From assembly GCA_035041965.1 (NCBI GenBank), contig JAPYMA010000721.1, positions 124,001 through 188,000 of the forward strand: DNA of 64,000 nt, in the 5' to 3' direction. The DNA is from Anisakis pegreffii (Eukaryota; Nematoda; Chromadorea; Rhabditida; Anisakidae). The translations under genes were made by a program, and so were the position numbers. This document shows, in pieces, positions 53,446-64,000 of this stretch (the stretch's first letter is position 1; the number at the start of each line of letters is the position of its first letter). The notes below the pieces were generated by a model, which made no database searches, was not told the origin of the DNA, and saw only the letters and a list, made by a program, of their open reading frames with translations.

Positions 53446-56400
53446 TTAATCAGTTGAATGATTCATTGGAGGGAATTCGTCTAGATCGTGCAAAGGAGGA
53501 ACGCTCGAATCTCCGCTCGATGCGGTTGTCTTCTGATGACCAGCAACAGATGGAGAACCACTGCTCGCAGCATCACCCACTAATGACGATGGATCAACCT
53601 GAAATCTGACTCGTTCATCAGAAAATCAGAACTCTTTACTAATCAACATCATAAGGTTTCAATCATTGGCTGCATTTCTGCGCTCTATCCATTACTCTGA
53701 GTCAATGGCTAAGAGTGTTAGCACTGAACTTCGGTGGCCTTCTCTATGACCTTCTTCTCGGCAACACTCATTGGCGCAGAGTTGAACATGAATCTCTACG
53801 AAATTCAAATTTGCCTACTAAGAGCAGTTTCTTTCATCAACAATTTCCGATGATTTCCCATTGACTTTCTGCAGACAGAGAACATTTCTTGTTTCCTTTT
53901 TGACTGAAGATTTCTTCGAAACGAGAGAATCTCTTAACACAAGGAACAATAAATGAATAGTCGATAAAACATTCGAAACAAAGATAATTTTTTTAATAAA
54001 TGGATATCGTTAACTGCAGATATAAAGATAACGCAAAATAGCTCGAAAGTTTTCATTTATTGATGGCAGAGATACCTTCGTAGACTCATAATGGGGGTTA
54101 TTACCGATGCAGACTAACTGAGAATATACAATTGACCATCACATTCCCTCAGTCAGAATTGTTTCTTTTGAAGCGAGAAACGACGAGGAGGAAACGGAAT
54201 TTAAATTCTATATTCTATGAGCAATTTCCTTCAGTGCAATTTCCGATGATTTCCCATTGACTTTCTGCAGACAGAGAACATTTATTGTTTCCTTTTTGAC
54301 TGAAGCCGCCTTCAAAACGACCGAATCTCTTCATCGCAAACCTCATCACCAGCTTTCTCCCACCCACAAAGACCACAGCAATACAAAAACAAACCTGAAC
54401 ACCAATTTTATGTTGCCTCACCAGTGTACATTCCCCTCCATCCGGTTCAATCGCATAACAATATAAATACCCATCAGTTGTTGCGACTAACAAGTGAAGT
54501 TTGCCACTGATGCTGAAATATCGGACAATTCTTCTCCTTTCATTTCACAAAATTCACGATTCCTTTTTATATCAAATTGATTGTATGCTGATGATTTGTT
54601 TCGAATAGAATATTATACTCAATATGTAAATATATTCTTCCTTTTCAAAACTCAAATGATTTCCCAACTGATATAAACTGAAAGTAGTGACGAGAATACA
54701 ACTGACTCCTTTCACGAAATCATAAATTACAAATAAGAAACCATTTTCTATCACTTTCAATAAAATCTAGCCAAAAATTCATTGCAATATGCAACATCCA
54801 TAACAACACCAAATAACAAATATGACCGAATTCGCCTGGATCGTAAATCATAAAATAACAAATATTAAATCTGCATTTACATTTGACAATACCATCCAAA
54901 TACCCCGATCAAATTCTTTTCCAAATAAGAAGGCAATCCCTCAAATGTTCATCATTCACTATCGCTGCTCATTGTCTCATGAATATAACAGTGACTGATT
55001 ATAAACAAGACAAAACTTACACAGGTAATGCAACAGTGTTTTTGGTGCCTACAGCCGGCAGTCGCGCAGTTGCGAAACTCTTCTCTCTCAACAACAGATC
55101 ATTCATTTGTGTTGGTAGCTGACTGCTAGCTGCCTTCCAAAAATAGCCCACCCATGCACCAACACCCTCATCCGTTGATGTCCTGAATGTTGCTGCGTTG
55201 AAGTCGTTTGGTGAACAAAATAAATGAAAACTTTACAGTTCAAAAACTATCCTTCTTCATAAAAATCCTCAAATGTTTGACAAGACATACATTCAGAAGA
55301 AACAAGTTTCGAATAATTCAGCCAGAAATTTTGACTTATTCGACGAAAAAAAACCGAAAAAATAAAAGTGAATTGAATATCCCAGCCACCGAATCGAACG
55401 CACCTCTGTTGAGATTGATTGTCAGACTTTTCCAATTTATAAACATGCACTGTTTCGGTGTTACTTGTTGAGCACAAATACAATGAATCCTTACTGAACG
55501 CCAGCGAATGAATCGCAACACATCTGAATCAATTTACAATCGATTCATTTCTCAACAGTTACAAATTTCAACAAATTTTCCGGCAGATTGATTCAACGCA
55601 TCTTCTGAATAAGCATCCAAGTTTGTCAACACTTCATCCACCTTCATAAGAACTGAATTACGTTGATGTGATAATTAGTGATTGCAATCTAGATACTGAT
55701 ACTGACAATGAGCTTGTGATAGAACAATCGCGAAAAGAACATTCAAAAAAATACGAATCGCTCAAAAATGATGATCGATTTCTTCTGCTACGTGATGGTA
55801 CTGGATTCGTTGAGAGGATGATGATGCTCGGAGATGAGGAAAGCGATACGGAACAACGACAGAAAGAAAGATATTTTTGATTGTGAGCTCATAATGAATA
55901 GCAATTGTTGAAGGGTGTCACAAACGCAGCAATTGTTGACAAACCTTTTCAGACCTCTCGTGAATTCGAACAAACGCTCGCCGGTGGGTATTGCGAAGAC
56001 TCGAATGACTGTCCCTTTCGTAGAGGCAGTTGCTAGTTTCTTCGCATCAGCACTGAACCGGATTGCAGCCAGTTGACTATCGTGTGCGTGAATGGTAAGT
56101 AGCGCCGTCAGGTTAGTTGCGTCGAATATATTCACTGAATTTCATTTCGATGAAACTTGCTCCTCAACAATTTCATTCCAGCTCTTTTCAACAATCAAAA
56201 TTCTTTGCAAGACTCATTCACAACGAAACTTCATTACACGAATAATTTCAGCTGATAAACAGGTTTTCAATGAAAATTACCCCTGAAGATGCTCTCATCA
56301 ATAATGGTTCGATCGTCACTCTTTCAGCAATATCTATTTAGTTCAGAGCAGTAGTCTATACGAAACAAATAACATATTACGTCAAAACCTTCCAAATAAA

Positions 56401-57923
56401 TTTTTTTCATAATCACCGCAAAAGATAATTAGTATGAATGAATAATCTTATACTATCATCAACAAATACTTCTTGTTTCTAAATACAATCAATCAGAAAT
56501 AACACCAATATGAGTAATATAATATTCTTTCTAAACTATTATCATCAACTAATTTATGCCGAGCATCTCGTCTTCTATTTATTCCACATATACATCGAAT
56601 GACAAACGCCTGCTGTTGCTGCTGCAAATAATGATTTGTTTTCAAACAAAATTCCGTTCTGCCACTCACCGCGTCCGTCATCGATTGATCCTGGATACGC
56701 CAAATAGGATTCTGTCTCATTGACTGTAGTCAAATCCATGATTCCGTGAATATTCGGTGGAGTGTCTCGAATTGTGTGAACAACCTACGAAACTAGCATT
56801 CAGCACCTGTCTTTTCAGGGATCGAAATTCAGAATCGATCCGATAGATTTGCAAATGATGCGAATTACATACAACACTGGTGATCAACAAATAGTTTTCA
56901 TTCGAAAAATCAGTGAAAAGAGATTAACTTTAATGAAATAACATAAAACCTTGCGATTACCTTCATATCACGAATGTGATGGACGAATATTTTCTCTTCC
57001 AAGCAAACGATCAAATGCTGAAAAAAGCCACAGTCATTCACTTCACTGCACATTTACAACAGTCACATTACTATTACAACTCTGTGTCAGTATCTCCAAA
57101 AACTCACTCAAGCCCATCTGATGCATTCTTCTCAAATCACCAGCAATTTTTAACCAACACAAATTCATCGTTCGATAATCATTCTAGCATTGTGACATTC
57201 CACTTCTTAACTGTACGCATTTTCCAATGCTTCATCAGAAAATTCATTCAGTTGGCAAAAATTTTCAATTGTATTCAAAAGTTGTGAAATTATTTTTATG
57301 GAATAGAACTAATTCATTCCTACTCAAATGACTTATTACTTTTAACTGTTCTGCAATCCGATAATTGCCGATTTGATATGAAAATTGGAAAACTATTGAG
57401 AGTTCTATAGAACAAAAAACAATGACGAGACAAAACCGACTTTTCGATTCAGTTTCACGGCAAGAATGGTGTTCTGATAGCTTTGTGTACATATTTCGTT
57501 GTTCTTTTGAAAGTGATAAACGCGCAGTTTACGTGGTGCTTGTTGTGAGACCAATACGATTAGACTTGACGAAAAGAGACGTTCTATTATCGATATATCT
57601 TCCTGTTCTGCAATCAACTCGATATTCTCACAATTACTTTCATCTCCGAATTACTTCGCATTCCTACAGCCACATTTGTTTTCAATCTACTGGCGTAAAA
57701 TAAATGCAAAGGTTTTCAATAAAGAGTCATTTTGGCATTATTCAACTAATGATTGATGTATACAAGAAAGGTTCTGAGAGCTTGCGACTCACTTGTATCC
57801 TCATGAATTTTCTTCATATGCTCAATGGATTCCAACGAGTAGAGCGAATAGCCAGAATGCGTTCCAACGGCAAGCGATCTAAAATCCCAGCCAATTCTCG
57901 CGTTAAATATTTTGACAGTTGAA
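53446..57923 (-). CDS. atg-18: WIPI1/2-type autophagy beta-propeller (ATG18), 5' end missing
   Basis: PROPPIN that reads phosphatidylinositol 3-phosphate on forming autophagosomes and brings in the ATG16/ATG2 machinery. Exons 57793-57923, 57441-57607, 56961-57017, 56670-56784, 55945-56134, 55404-55523, 55021-55182, 54395-54512, 53446-53598; about 404 aa plus a very short start exon not found (the first exon here needs 2 nt from upstream). Landmarks: [28 protein letters not shown] and [47 protein letters not shown] and [51 protein letters not shown]; terminal [11 protein letters not shown]. The lipid-binding motif reads FTRG rather than FRRG ([10 protein letters not shown], exon 5 of this list). 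It is close to WIPI2 in order and spacing; the WIPI3/4 branch is excluded by the C-terminal features. Confidence 0.95.
53841..53935 (-). repeat. 95-bp direct repeat, copy 1 (last WIPI intron)
   Basis: It matches 54237-54331 with about 8 differences in 95 positions, mostly in the last third. Both copies lie inside the intron 53599-54394, offset 396 bp. No open frame is shared with the coding exons. Confidence 0.9.
54237..54331 (-). repeat. 95-bp direct repeat, copy 2 (last WIPI intron)
   Basis: Sister of 53841-53935. The first two thirds, including CTTTCTGCAGACAGAGAACA, are almost identical between copies, which indicates a fairly recent local duplication. Confidence 0.9.
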
Positions 57924-59427
57924 CTGGATTAAAGCTCAATCTGTATACACAGGAATGGATACGAACGCAAGTGTTTTCACAGGCACGACAATGACGTATC
58001 TGCTTCATCTGGTTTCTTATAAAGGAAGAGCAGGTTGATATTCACTATTCACACTCAGTACCACTAACATTAATATTCAGTAAAATCTTACGATTAGCAT
58101 CTTATGATTTGTGAGAAATACTAAACATTGGCCACATAATGGAAAAACTTTTCATCTCAAAGTGAGTGAAAAAGCATCAAGAAAATGATCAAGAAACGAA
58201 CGTGGCATCTTGATTGAAATCAGCGAACAGTACACCCCCAACCTTGTCAATCTGAGATGTCATCTAGTTGATGGTGTGCACAGCACAACAACGAGACACA
58301 ACAAAGATTCTTTGAATCTGAATTTTGAAATCTTCAAAAATTAATATCATCAAACGCGCTCACATACCACAAACAACACTCTCACCATTACTTTCGTTTA
58401 CCACGATCGCAAAAACCTTGTGAATATACAGCAAAAAACAAGAAACAAAAGCTCACTAAACAACTGAACAGTGTCTGCTTGTTTTGTTCATTTCCCTTCA
58501 TACAGATATTCAACAGAGGATTCCCATTAAGGAATAACCTTTCAAGTATTCTTTCAAAAATATTGAGAAAATTTTTAATTAACAATTTATCCCATCAATG
58601 ACAATAACAAAATGAACAAATACATAATTCATATGAATCAGAAAGAGGTTACGAGTGATGAACAGAAGAAACAAAGAGAATATCTGTAAGAATCACTTAA
58701 AATAAATGCACTGCACATTCCATAATACCTGTAGAAGAGTTTGGAAGTTATCATAGAATCACACGTGTGAAATGAACCGAGGAATGAAACAACGACAACC
58801 AATTAAATACATTAAGTAGTGAGAAAATGAAGAGTAAACGAGCAAAATTACCGAACAATCAAATGGTGAGATTATAACAAATGCAAACAGTCACATAACA
58901 ACAACAGTGATATCCACTAAACAGTTAATAACCAATAATGAATAGAATCACAATGTGACAGTGTCTCACCAAAAAAAAAAAAACAAACAAAATAATAAGT
59001 ACCTAACAATAATACACTAACAACGCAGCACTAACAGCGATAATGCAAGTGAGATGAACCTATAAAAATTAACATTGAACCTATAAAAGAACCTATAAAA
59101 ACCAACGCAAACTGACGAACCTCTAAAAATTAACATTCACTTCATTTTCCTCAAGAAAACAAAATCGCTCAACAGAATGTATTTTTTTCTGAATGTACAG
59201 ATCCAACTGGATCGATTGTTGCAAAGAAATTCATATGTTACTGAGCAAACCTGAGAATACGGTCGCCTTGAAGGTGGCACCCGAGAAAGTATTAATAAAA
59301 TACCTAAAAATATCTCCTCAACTAAGCCAAATCAACAACCTGATCCCATTCCTTGAATATGCTATTTCCCGGTTTCACCCATCCAGTTTGTACTTTCACA
59401 ATCGACTGATTAGCAACAATGCTTTCG
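57924..59427. other. Spacer upstream of WIPI/ATG18
   Basis: 1.5 kb that should contain the missing WIPI start exon and the ARB2A 3'UTR. I looked for a short ATG exon ending two nt into a codon before a GT donor and found none that I trust. A run of about 12 A with AACAAAC words lies at 58970-58990. Confidence 0.5.
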
Positions 59428-62074
59428 CTAATCAGATTCTAGGAAAGCCTCCTTGATGAAGTCGATCATGTTGTCCAGTGCAAACACGGGAATTTGACGG
59501 TTATCTCGGGTGCCTGCAGACACGCAACCCACACCGTTACGAGTCTTTTCGCGTGCTCCGCACGGTCTCGCACTTGGCACCCAATTTCGGCATTTCCTTA
59601 CAGCAGTACGCCACCACTGATCGTACGGCATAGTGCTCATCGCCCAATCACACAAGCAAACTGCCTTCAAACGGTCACCGTTCGCCGAAGTCGACTTCGT
59701 GAAAGTTTTCAACTGAAAATTTTTTCACTTTCACCAAAACCACCGACGAACCAATCATTTCACATTCCATAAGTATATGAGAGGAAAAGGCAAAAATTTC
59801 GAAAATGTAAATAAACCGAAACGAACAATATTTTCGGCGAGGAATCCACCACAACGATTCGCAATAATGGCAATCTTTTCAACTGGTAACTCCAAAATGT
59901 ACTTCTCCCAGATTTCCATTAGTCTCTCTAAGCAATTACCACACTGAAATGATTCTTCATTATACTCGAAATTCAATGCAGTTGTCTAAATTACAAAGAC
60001 GAATAAATGAATCGAATGTACAAAGTTAAAACAAAATCAAACAAAATGACAGTATTACAACGTGAAACTAACACAAGAATGCAAACAAGCTCTACTATAT
60101 CCATTAAAAATATCCGCGTTGTGATGACCGTTTCTCACATTTTCCAATAATTTTTCACCATTCGCTGAGCCATCGTTAGTGTTGACATCTGTTGAACATA
60201 AGCAACTTGCGTGCAAGATAAATACGGACCAGCCGTTTTGAATGCACTTCGAAACTGATGAGATCTGAGAACCCTGCCCAAGACCTTCACTTAGCACCAA
60301 CCTGAAACAGAGATTCATCTCACTTCCACCTAATCATTGCTTGAATCGATTTACCAACGCTCGGAACGATACATTGCAAAGTAAGTTTTTAATCCCACAA
60401 ATCCATTGTTCACAACAAATGAAATCACTTCACACGACAACAATAATACCAAATAAACCTCCCAACTAAAATGCACTCAAATACACTACCATCTGCCAAA
60501 AATAAACAATCGAATCGCCGCTTTATAAACTCTCGAATAAGAACATTTTCAGCGATTCAGTATCTTTCTGATACAAAACAAAAACCGGAGGAAAGCACTC
60601 ACATAGGATCCCACTGTCCAGCAGTACCGAAACCTTCGATCAAGACAACCAAACCGCTTGTATTCGTTGACAAATCATCAGTTGCTAGCACAAATTCGCT
60701 TTTCAGCTTATCACATTCAGAATCTTTCTGAAAAAAGAAACGAAACTTTTCTTACGAGAAAAAATATTAAGAAATTTACCGTATGACAATTGAAACGCTA
60801 ACCAATCAAAAAATGATCAAGCGATGATATAACATGAAAAAATTACTATCAAAGTCCATTAGAACATGAAACATGTTAATATCTGACGAATCTGGATTCA
60901 AAGTAACATCACTACCACGATAACTTCACTCAAGTAAATCATTGCAAACATTCAGTTAGGTAGCGTAACCGCCCAGAAAGCATTCACGTCTTCTCAGAGA
61001 GAAAGTCAAACATTCAGGTGCTCGCGAATATACCTCAGCTGGAAGTGGAAACTCGATAAGTTTCATCGAAAATTTCTCCATCAATATCGACGGTACTTCA
61101 TGGCGAATTGCGTCCAGCAAGTGCGCAACATCATTTCGCTGCTGTTCATTATCGGCATAATTACTCTCCAACACGAACACCTCACCCGTTTTCTGCAAAT
61201 TTGCATCCTATCATTCATTTATTCAGTTGTGCAAAATCCAACGTGAATGTAATATTTACAAATTTACAAATAACGTCTCTACAGATAATCTACAACTATT
61301 TACTCTACTACAAATATCTTACAAATAATAATTGTCCACAAATAATTCGCATATTTACAAATAATCTAACATTAACAAATCAGATTCGAACATCCACAAA
61401 TAATGTATCTACGGACATTCAACGAATTTCATGAAGACAGATGATTCCAAACGCTATTATCGTTAGCTGCGCGGAAAGAAAAATGCCAACGAAGTTTGAA
61501 TGTGATATTAGTGATATGGTGATAACAGAGAGGCATAAACTCGTAGTGAGTTTGATTTGCTGATTAAATAGACATTGAATGACGGACGGGTTCGTTAACA
61601 AGGTTAACCAATAGAAATGATTCTTAAAGATTCAAATTGTCTTAGAATCATTATTCAATTGTCTTAGAATAAGGTTAGAAAGAATCTTTATTACTAACTC
61701 GATCGCACAATTGTCCGGTGGTGTTGAACTTGTAGCCTAACTTGAACAGAGTACCATCAATAGGTCGCCAGCACCCGTATTTGTTAACAGTATTATTTCC
61801 ACATTCTGTGACCTGCACATGGAACTTTTCATCACCTTCCTTTTGCTACAAATATTCAACAATTCCAGTGAATTTCTTACGAAAACAAACACACAAAAAA
61901 ATGCTATCTTCAAATGGACGAAATTCCAATTTCACTGAAAAGAAATTAACTACTGGATTAATCCCTTAAACATCCGGGTGATTCCTTCTCAACTGCAAAT
62001 GAATTTGAAATCGTATAGAGCGGATCGCTGCTTACCTCTCCTGCTTTTGATAACTCTTTCTGATCCAAATCCAT
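59428..62074 (-). CDS. ARB2A: ARB2A/FAM172A-like Arb2-domain protein
   Basis: Member of the Arb2 family (alpha/beta-hydrolase-like; fission yeast Arb2 works in the Argonaute chaperone complex, vertebrate FAM172A/ARB2A in AGO2-linked co-transcriptional splicing). Exons 62036-62074, 61699-61845, 61034-61192, 60603-60727, 60139-60301, 59827-59943, 59428-59712; 1035 nt, 344 aa, all phases agree. Landmarks: GYKFNTTGQL then TGEVFVLE near the N-terminus, as in FAM172A; VVLIEGFGTAGQWDPM; GSQISSVSKCIQNGWSVFIL; LERLMEIWEKYI followed by IAIIANRCGG, where the hydrolase nucleophile elbow would lie; RNWVPSARP and GVGCVSAGT before the end. Shorter than the human protein (about 416 aa) and ending in LESD, so the C-terminal HEEL retention-like signal of the human protein is absent. 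Enzymatic activity is not established for the family. Confidence 0.9.
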
Positions 62075-62077
62075 TGT

Positions 62078-62088
62078 ACTGAGATCGA
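62078..62088 (-). promoter_or_regulatory. Probable trans-splice acceptor of ARB2A
   Basis: Minus-strand CTTCGATCTCAG ends at 62079, four nt before the ATG at 62074, with no upstream coding exon found. It resembles the arrangement at RINT1. Confidence 0.5.
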
Positions 62089-63660
62089 AGAGGCCTCCTC
62101 CCTCCCACCCACCTTGAAATGCCCTAATACCCGTATTTGTGAATCAGTTGAAATTGGGCCGTTACGGCCGACGGTTAGGTTTAATGACCAGGTTAGTGAA
62201 ATATTGCTGCCTTAAAGCATTCACAACATCATTCCTCACAGAACAACCCTAAAACGCATCAATTTTCAAGACCATTGGAAAGCAAATGATGAATATCTGA
62301 AAGAACTGATCGTTACAGGTAATAATCTGCGAAAACAAGAAAACAGTTGATTCGAATGATTTGAAAGAGTTGACATGAAAATACACTTCGGATAGTTCGT
62401 CGCAGAAACGACGAGGCTCGTTCGAAACGTGAAATTTACAGAAATATCAACGGTAAAATGAACGTTTCAGTTTTTATTTCGATCATTTTGGATATTTTAT
62501 TCACGCACACAAACATCAACCACACCACCAATTAACTATCTCTTTCGTAATCCCAATAACTCCCTTTCCATCAATTTTTCCACTCAATTCAGCTTAAGAC
62601 TGCCCAACAACCACCAATGATAGCCTCATTTCGATTGGAATTGTTCTCAAAATAATCTCCGAATGCAGGATTAGTATCAGAAAATTATTCGATGCATCAG
62701 CGAAACAACCCTAGCTTCCTCAATGAATGTATTTCTTCGATAAATGGCGAGGAAAGTTTTTTTGATTTATCTGAGAACATGAAAAGAAATTCAGAAAGCG
62801 CCCAAGTTTCTGCCTAAACAAGCGTTTGAATGTGTACTTAAGAATGACGCTGAGATCGAGTTATAGATATGAAGTATACCGAGTATTGGATAATGGAAAT
62901 TGGGGCGAGTGGAAAATAAGCATTTAAATAAAACAGCAACGATAACAATAACAACGAAATCACAGCAACAAGGCAATAACTCTTTAAAAATACATTTAAA
63001 ATACAAACTGCTCAATGAGGACAATTAAAATAAAACAAACATTTTCAGATTTCTGAATTAAACTGATGACAACAGTCAGGAGAGATGCAATTACAATCAA
63101 CATGAGATGATGGCGGGTTGGCAGTGATTCACTTCGATTTCAACTTGTTACCTTCAATAATCAACGCATTCCTCCACACAAAACAACACAACAGCAGAAC
63201 GGCGAATAATGTTACCGGACACTCTGAAATCGACAACGTTGATAACTGCCGAACATTTGATTCAATACCGAGGCGATCGGATGAAGTGAATGAAAGAGAG
63301 AATGCAAAAACTATAGAAATGAATAAATTGGTGCATGATAAACGTGAAAACCATCATAAGTGATCGTTGCAGGAAATATTTCGGCAATTCGAAGACCACA
63401 ACTATTCATCTCGATTACGTCAAATTATACCAAATCACTGTTTCAACAATGTTGATTGTTGCATTTCATTATAAGATTTACGTTAAAATGTTCATTTACA
63501 CATCAAAATTTCTCACTATGAATGTAGCCATCTCATGTGAATGAGAAATAATGGGTTCAAAACCGAGCCACTAAATCAAGTTTCTTCCGCCAGCTCAAAA
63601 TAAGGACTGCGCAATCGCCGCCATCGTTCATTGGCTTATCTTACAATCAGTGTGAAGAAA
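62089..63660. other. Region upstream of ARB2A
   Basis: No exon recognised. A purine/pyrimidine-rich piece (GCCTCCTCCCTCCCACCCACC) lies at 62092-62113. A GC-rich palindrome GGCCGTTACGGCC at about 62159-62171 lies some 90 bp upstream of the ARB2A start and could be a promoter element; the rest is ordinary AT-rich sequence. Confidence 0.5.
62159..62171. promoter_or_regulatory. GC-rich palindrome upstream of ARB2A
   Basis: GGCC-G-TTA-C-GGCC forms a perfect inverted repeat with a 3-nt centre, in very AT-rich surroundings and close to the inferred 5' end of ARB2A. It may be a protein-binding site; this is only a position-based guess. Confidence 0.3.
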
Positions 63661-63890
63661 TCAAATGAAGCAGCTTGCAAACCGACCTCCTGAATCGGCG
63701 TTTACAACCGCACTGATGTTGGGAAGTCGGAGTAGGAAATTGCATGGCCAGAAATAAACACACTTGATGGATCCAACTTGAACGTGTGCTGAGAAACGCA
63801 TCAGCCAAAGCGCAAGCAGATTACTCAAAAACAAGAATATTGCTTGTGATACCGCAGAGATTGTGATCTTAGAAGTATTGTATTTGGAGC
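63661..63890 (-). CDS. Possible terminal exon of a membrane protein (partial)
   Basis: A frame of about 76 codons follows an acceptor-like CGATTGCAG ending at 63891 and closes with TGA at 63661. It contains a hydrophobic segment (IFLFLSNLLALWLMRF) followed by a Cys/Trp-containing, moderately hydrophobic stretch. The layout recalls the last helices of nematode seven-helix receptors, but I cannot place it in a family. The preceding exon would lie at the window edge or beyond, so the frame cannot be tested here. It could be a chance frame. Confidence 0.25.
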
Positions 63891-64000
63891 CTGCAATCGT
63901 GGATATGCATGGCACGAGTAATGAGAACACTCAGTAATTATTATCAGAATCTCTTTCAACTCATTTATGAATAAACAGATCATGATAATCTTCAATGAAT

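Noticed and set aside
62160..62200. GGTTTAAT word near 62178 as a possible spliced-leader RNA gene
   Set aside because: Only the first eight bases agree with the nematode SL1 leader. The next bases diverge, and there is no leader donor or Sm-site arrangement.
1..64000. tRNA, rRNA or CRISPR elements
   Set aside because: I looked for B-box-like GGTTCGAATCC words and their complements and for regularly spaced repeats. None was convincing. The only regular array is the 61-bp minisatellite, which has no spacers.

Overview
This is a eukaryotic window, almost certainly nematode. Its genes are split into many exons by introns of about 50 bp to 5 kb. Acceptors are mostly T-rich ending in TTTCAG/TTGCAG, with some TTAAG, and several start codons lie 1-54 nt behind such an acceptor with no upstream coding exon, as expected of spliced-leader trans-splicing. 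One gene encodes a small claudin/Clc-like four-helix protein. The long introns and AT-rich sequence suggest a parasitic clade III-type genome rather than Caenorhabditis, but that is inference; the species cannot be named from this sequence. No rRNA, tRNA, prophage, CRISPR or bacterial-type operon was seen.

Layout. (1) 1-3371: no gene recognised. (2) 3425-19411 (+): RBM25, a U1-associated alternative-splicing regulator, 17 coding exons, about 769 aa, with RRM, SR/RE-rich middle and PWI domain. (3) 19412-22334: gene-poor space between convergent genes. (4) 22335-24776 (-): claudin-like four-pass membrane protein, 4 exons, 242 aa. (5) 24831-34344: 9.5 kb almost without genes, holding one possible small secreted protein and a dispersed-repeat candidate. 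(6) 34345-41897 (-): ABCB10/HAF-1-type mitochondrial ABC half-transporter, 15 exons, 678 aa. (7) 41898-44825: spacer with a 61-bp tandem repeat dense in GATA sites. (8) 44826-51745 (-): RINT1/Tip20, a subunit of the ER tether NRZ. (9) 53446-57923 (-): WIPI/ATG-18 autophagy propeller, start exon not found. (10) 59428-62074 (-): ARB2A/FAM172A (Arb2-domain protein), 7 exons, 344 aa. (11) 63661-63890 (-): possible last exon of a membrane protein running off the window.

Exon boundaries were read by hand from splice signals, reading phase and remembered conservation of each family. In the six main genes every internal junction keeps frame, except the unresolved 5' ends of RINT1 and WIPI. ARB2A, WIPI, RINT1 and ABCB10 lie head-to-tail on the minus strand with 1.4-2.9 kb gaps, so co-transcription with SL trans-splicing is possible but unproven. 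Their products act in related membrane and stress biology (autophagosome formation, Golgi-to-ER tethering, mitochondrial export), though nothing here shows a joint pathway.

No clearly new multi-gene system was found. The strongest oddities are: a WIPI protein whose phosphoinositide motif reads F-T-R-G instead of F-R-R-G; an ABCB10 intron containing a decayed copy of one of its own exons joined to a copy of another intron; a 113-bp direct duplication bracketing two RBM25 exons; and the minisatellite that multiplies GATA-factor sites upstream of ABCB10.
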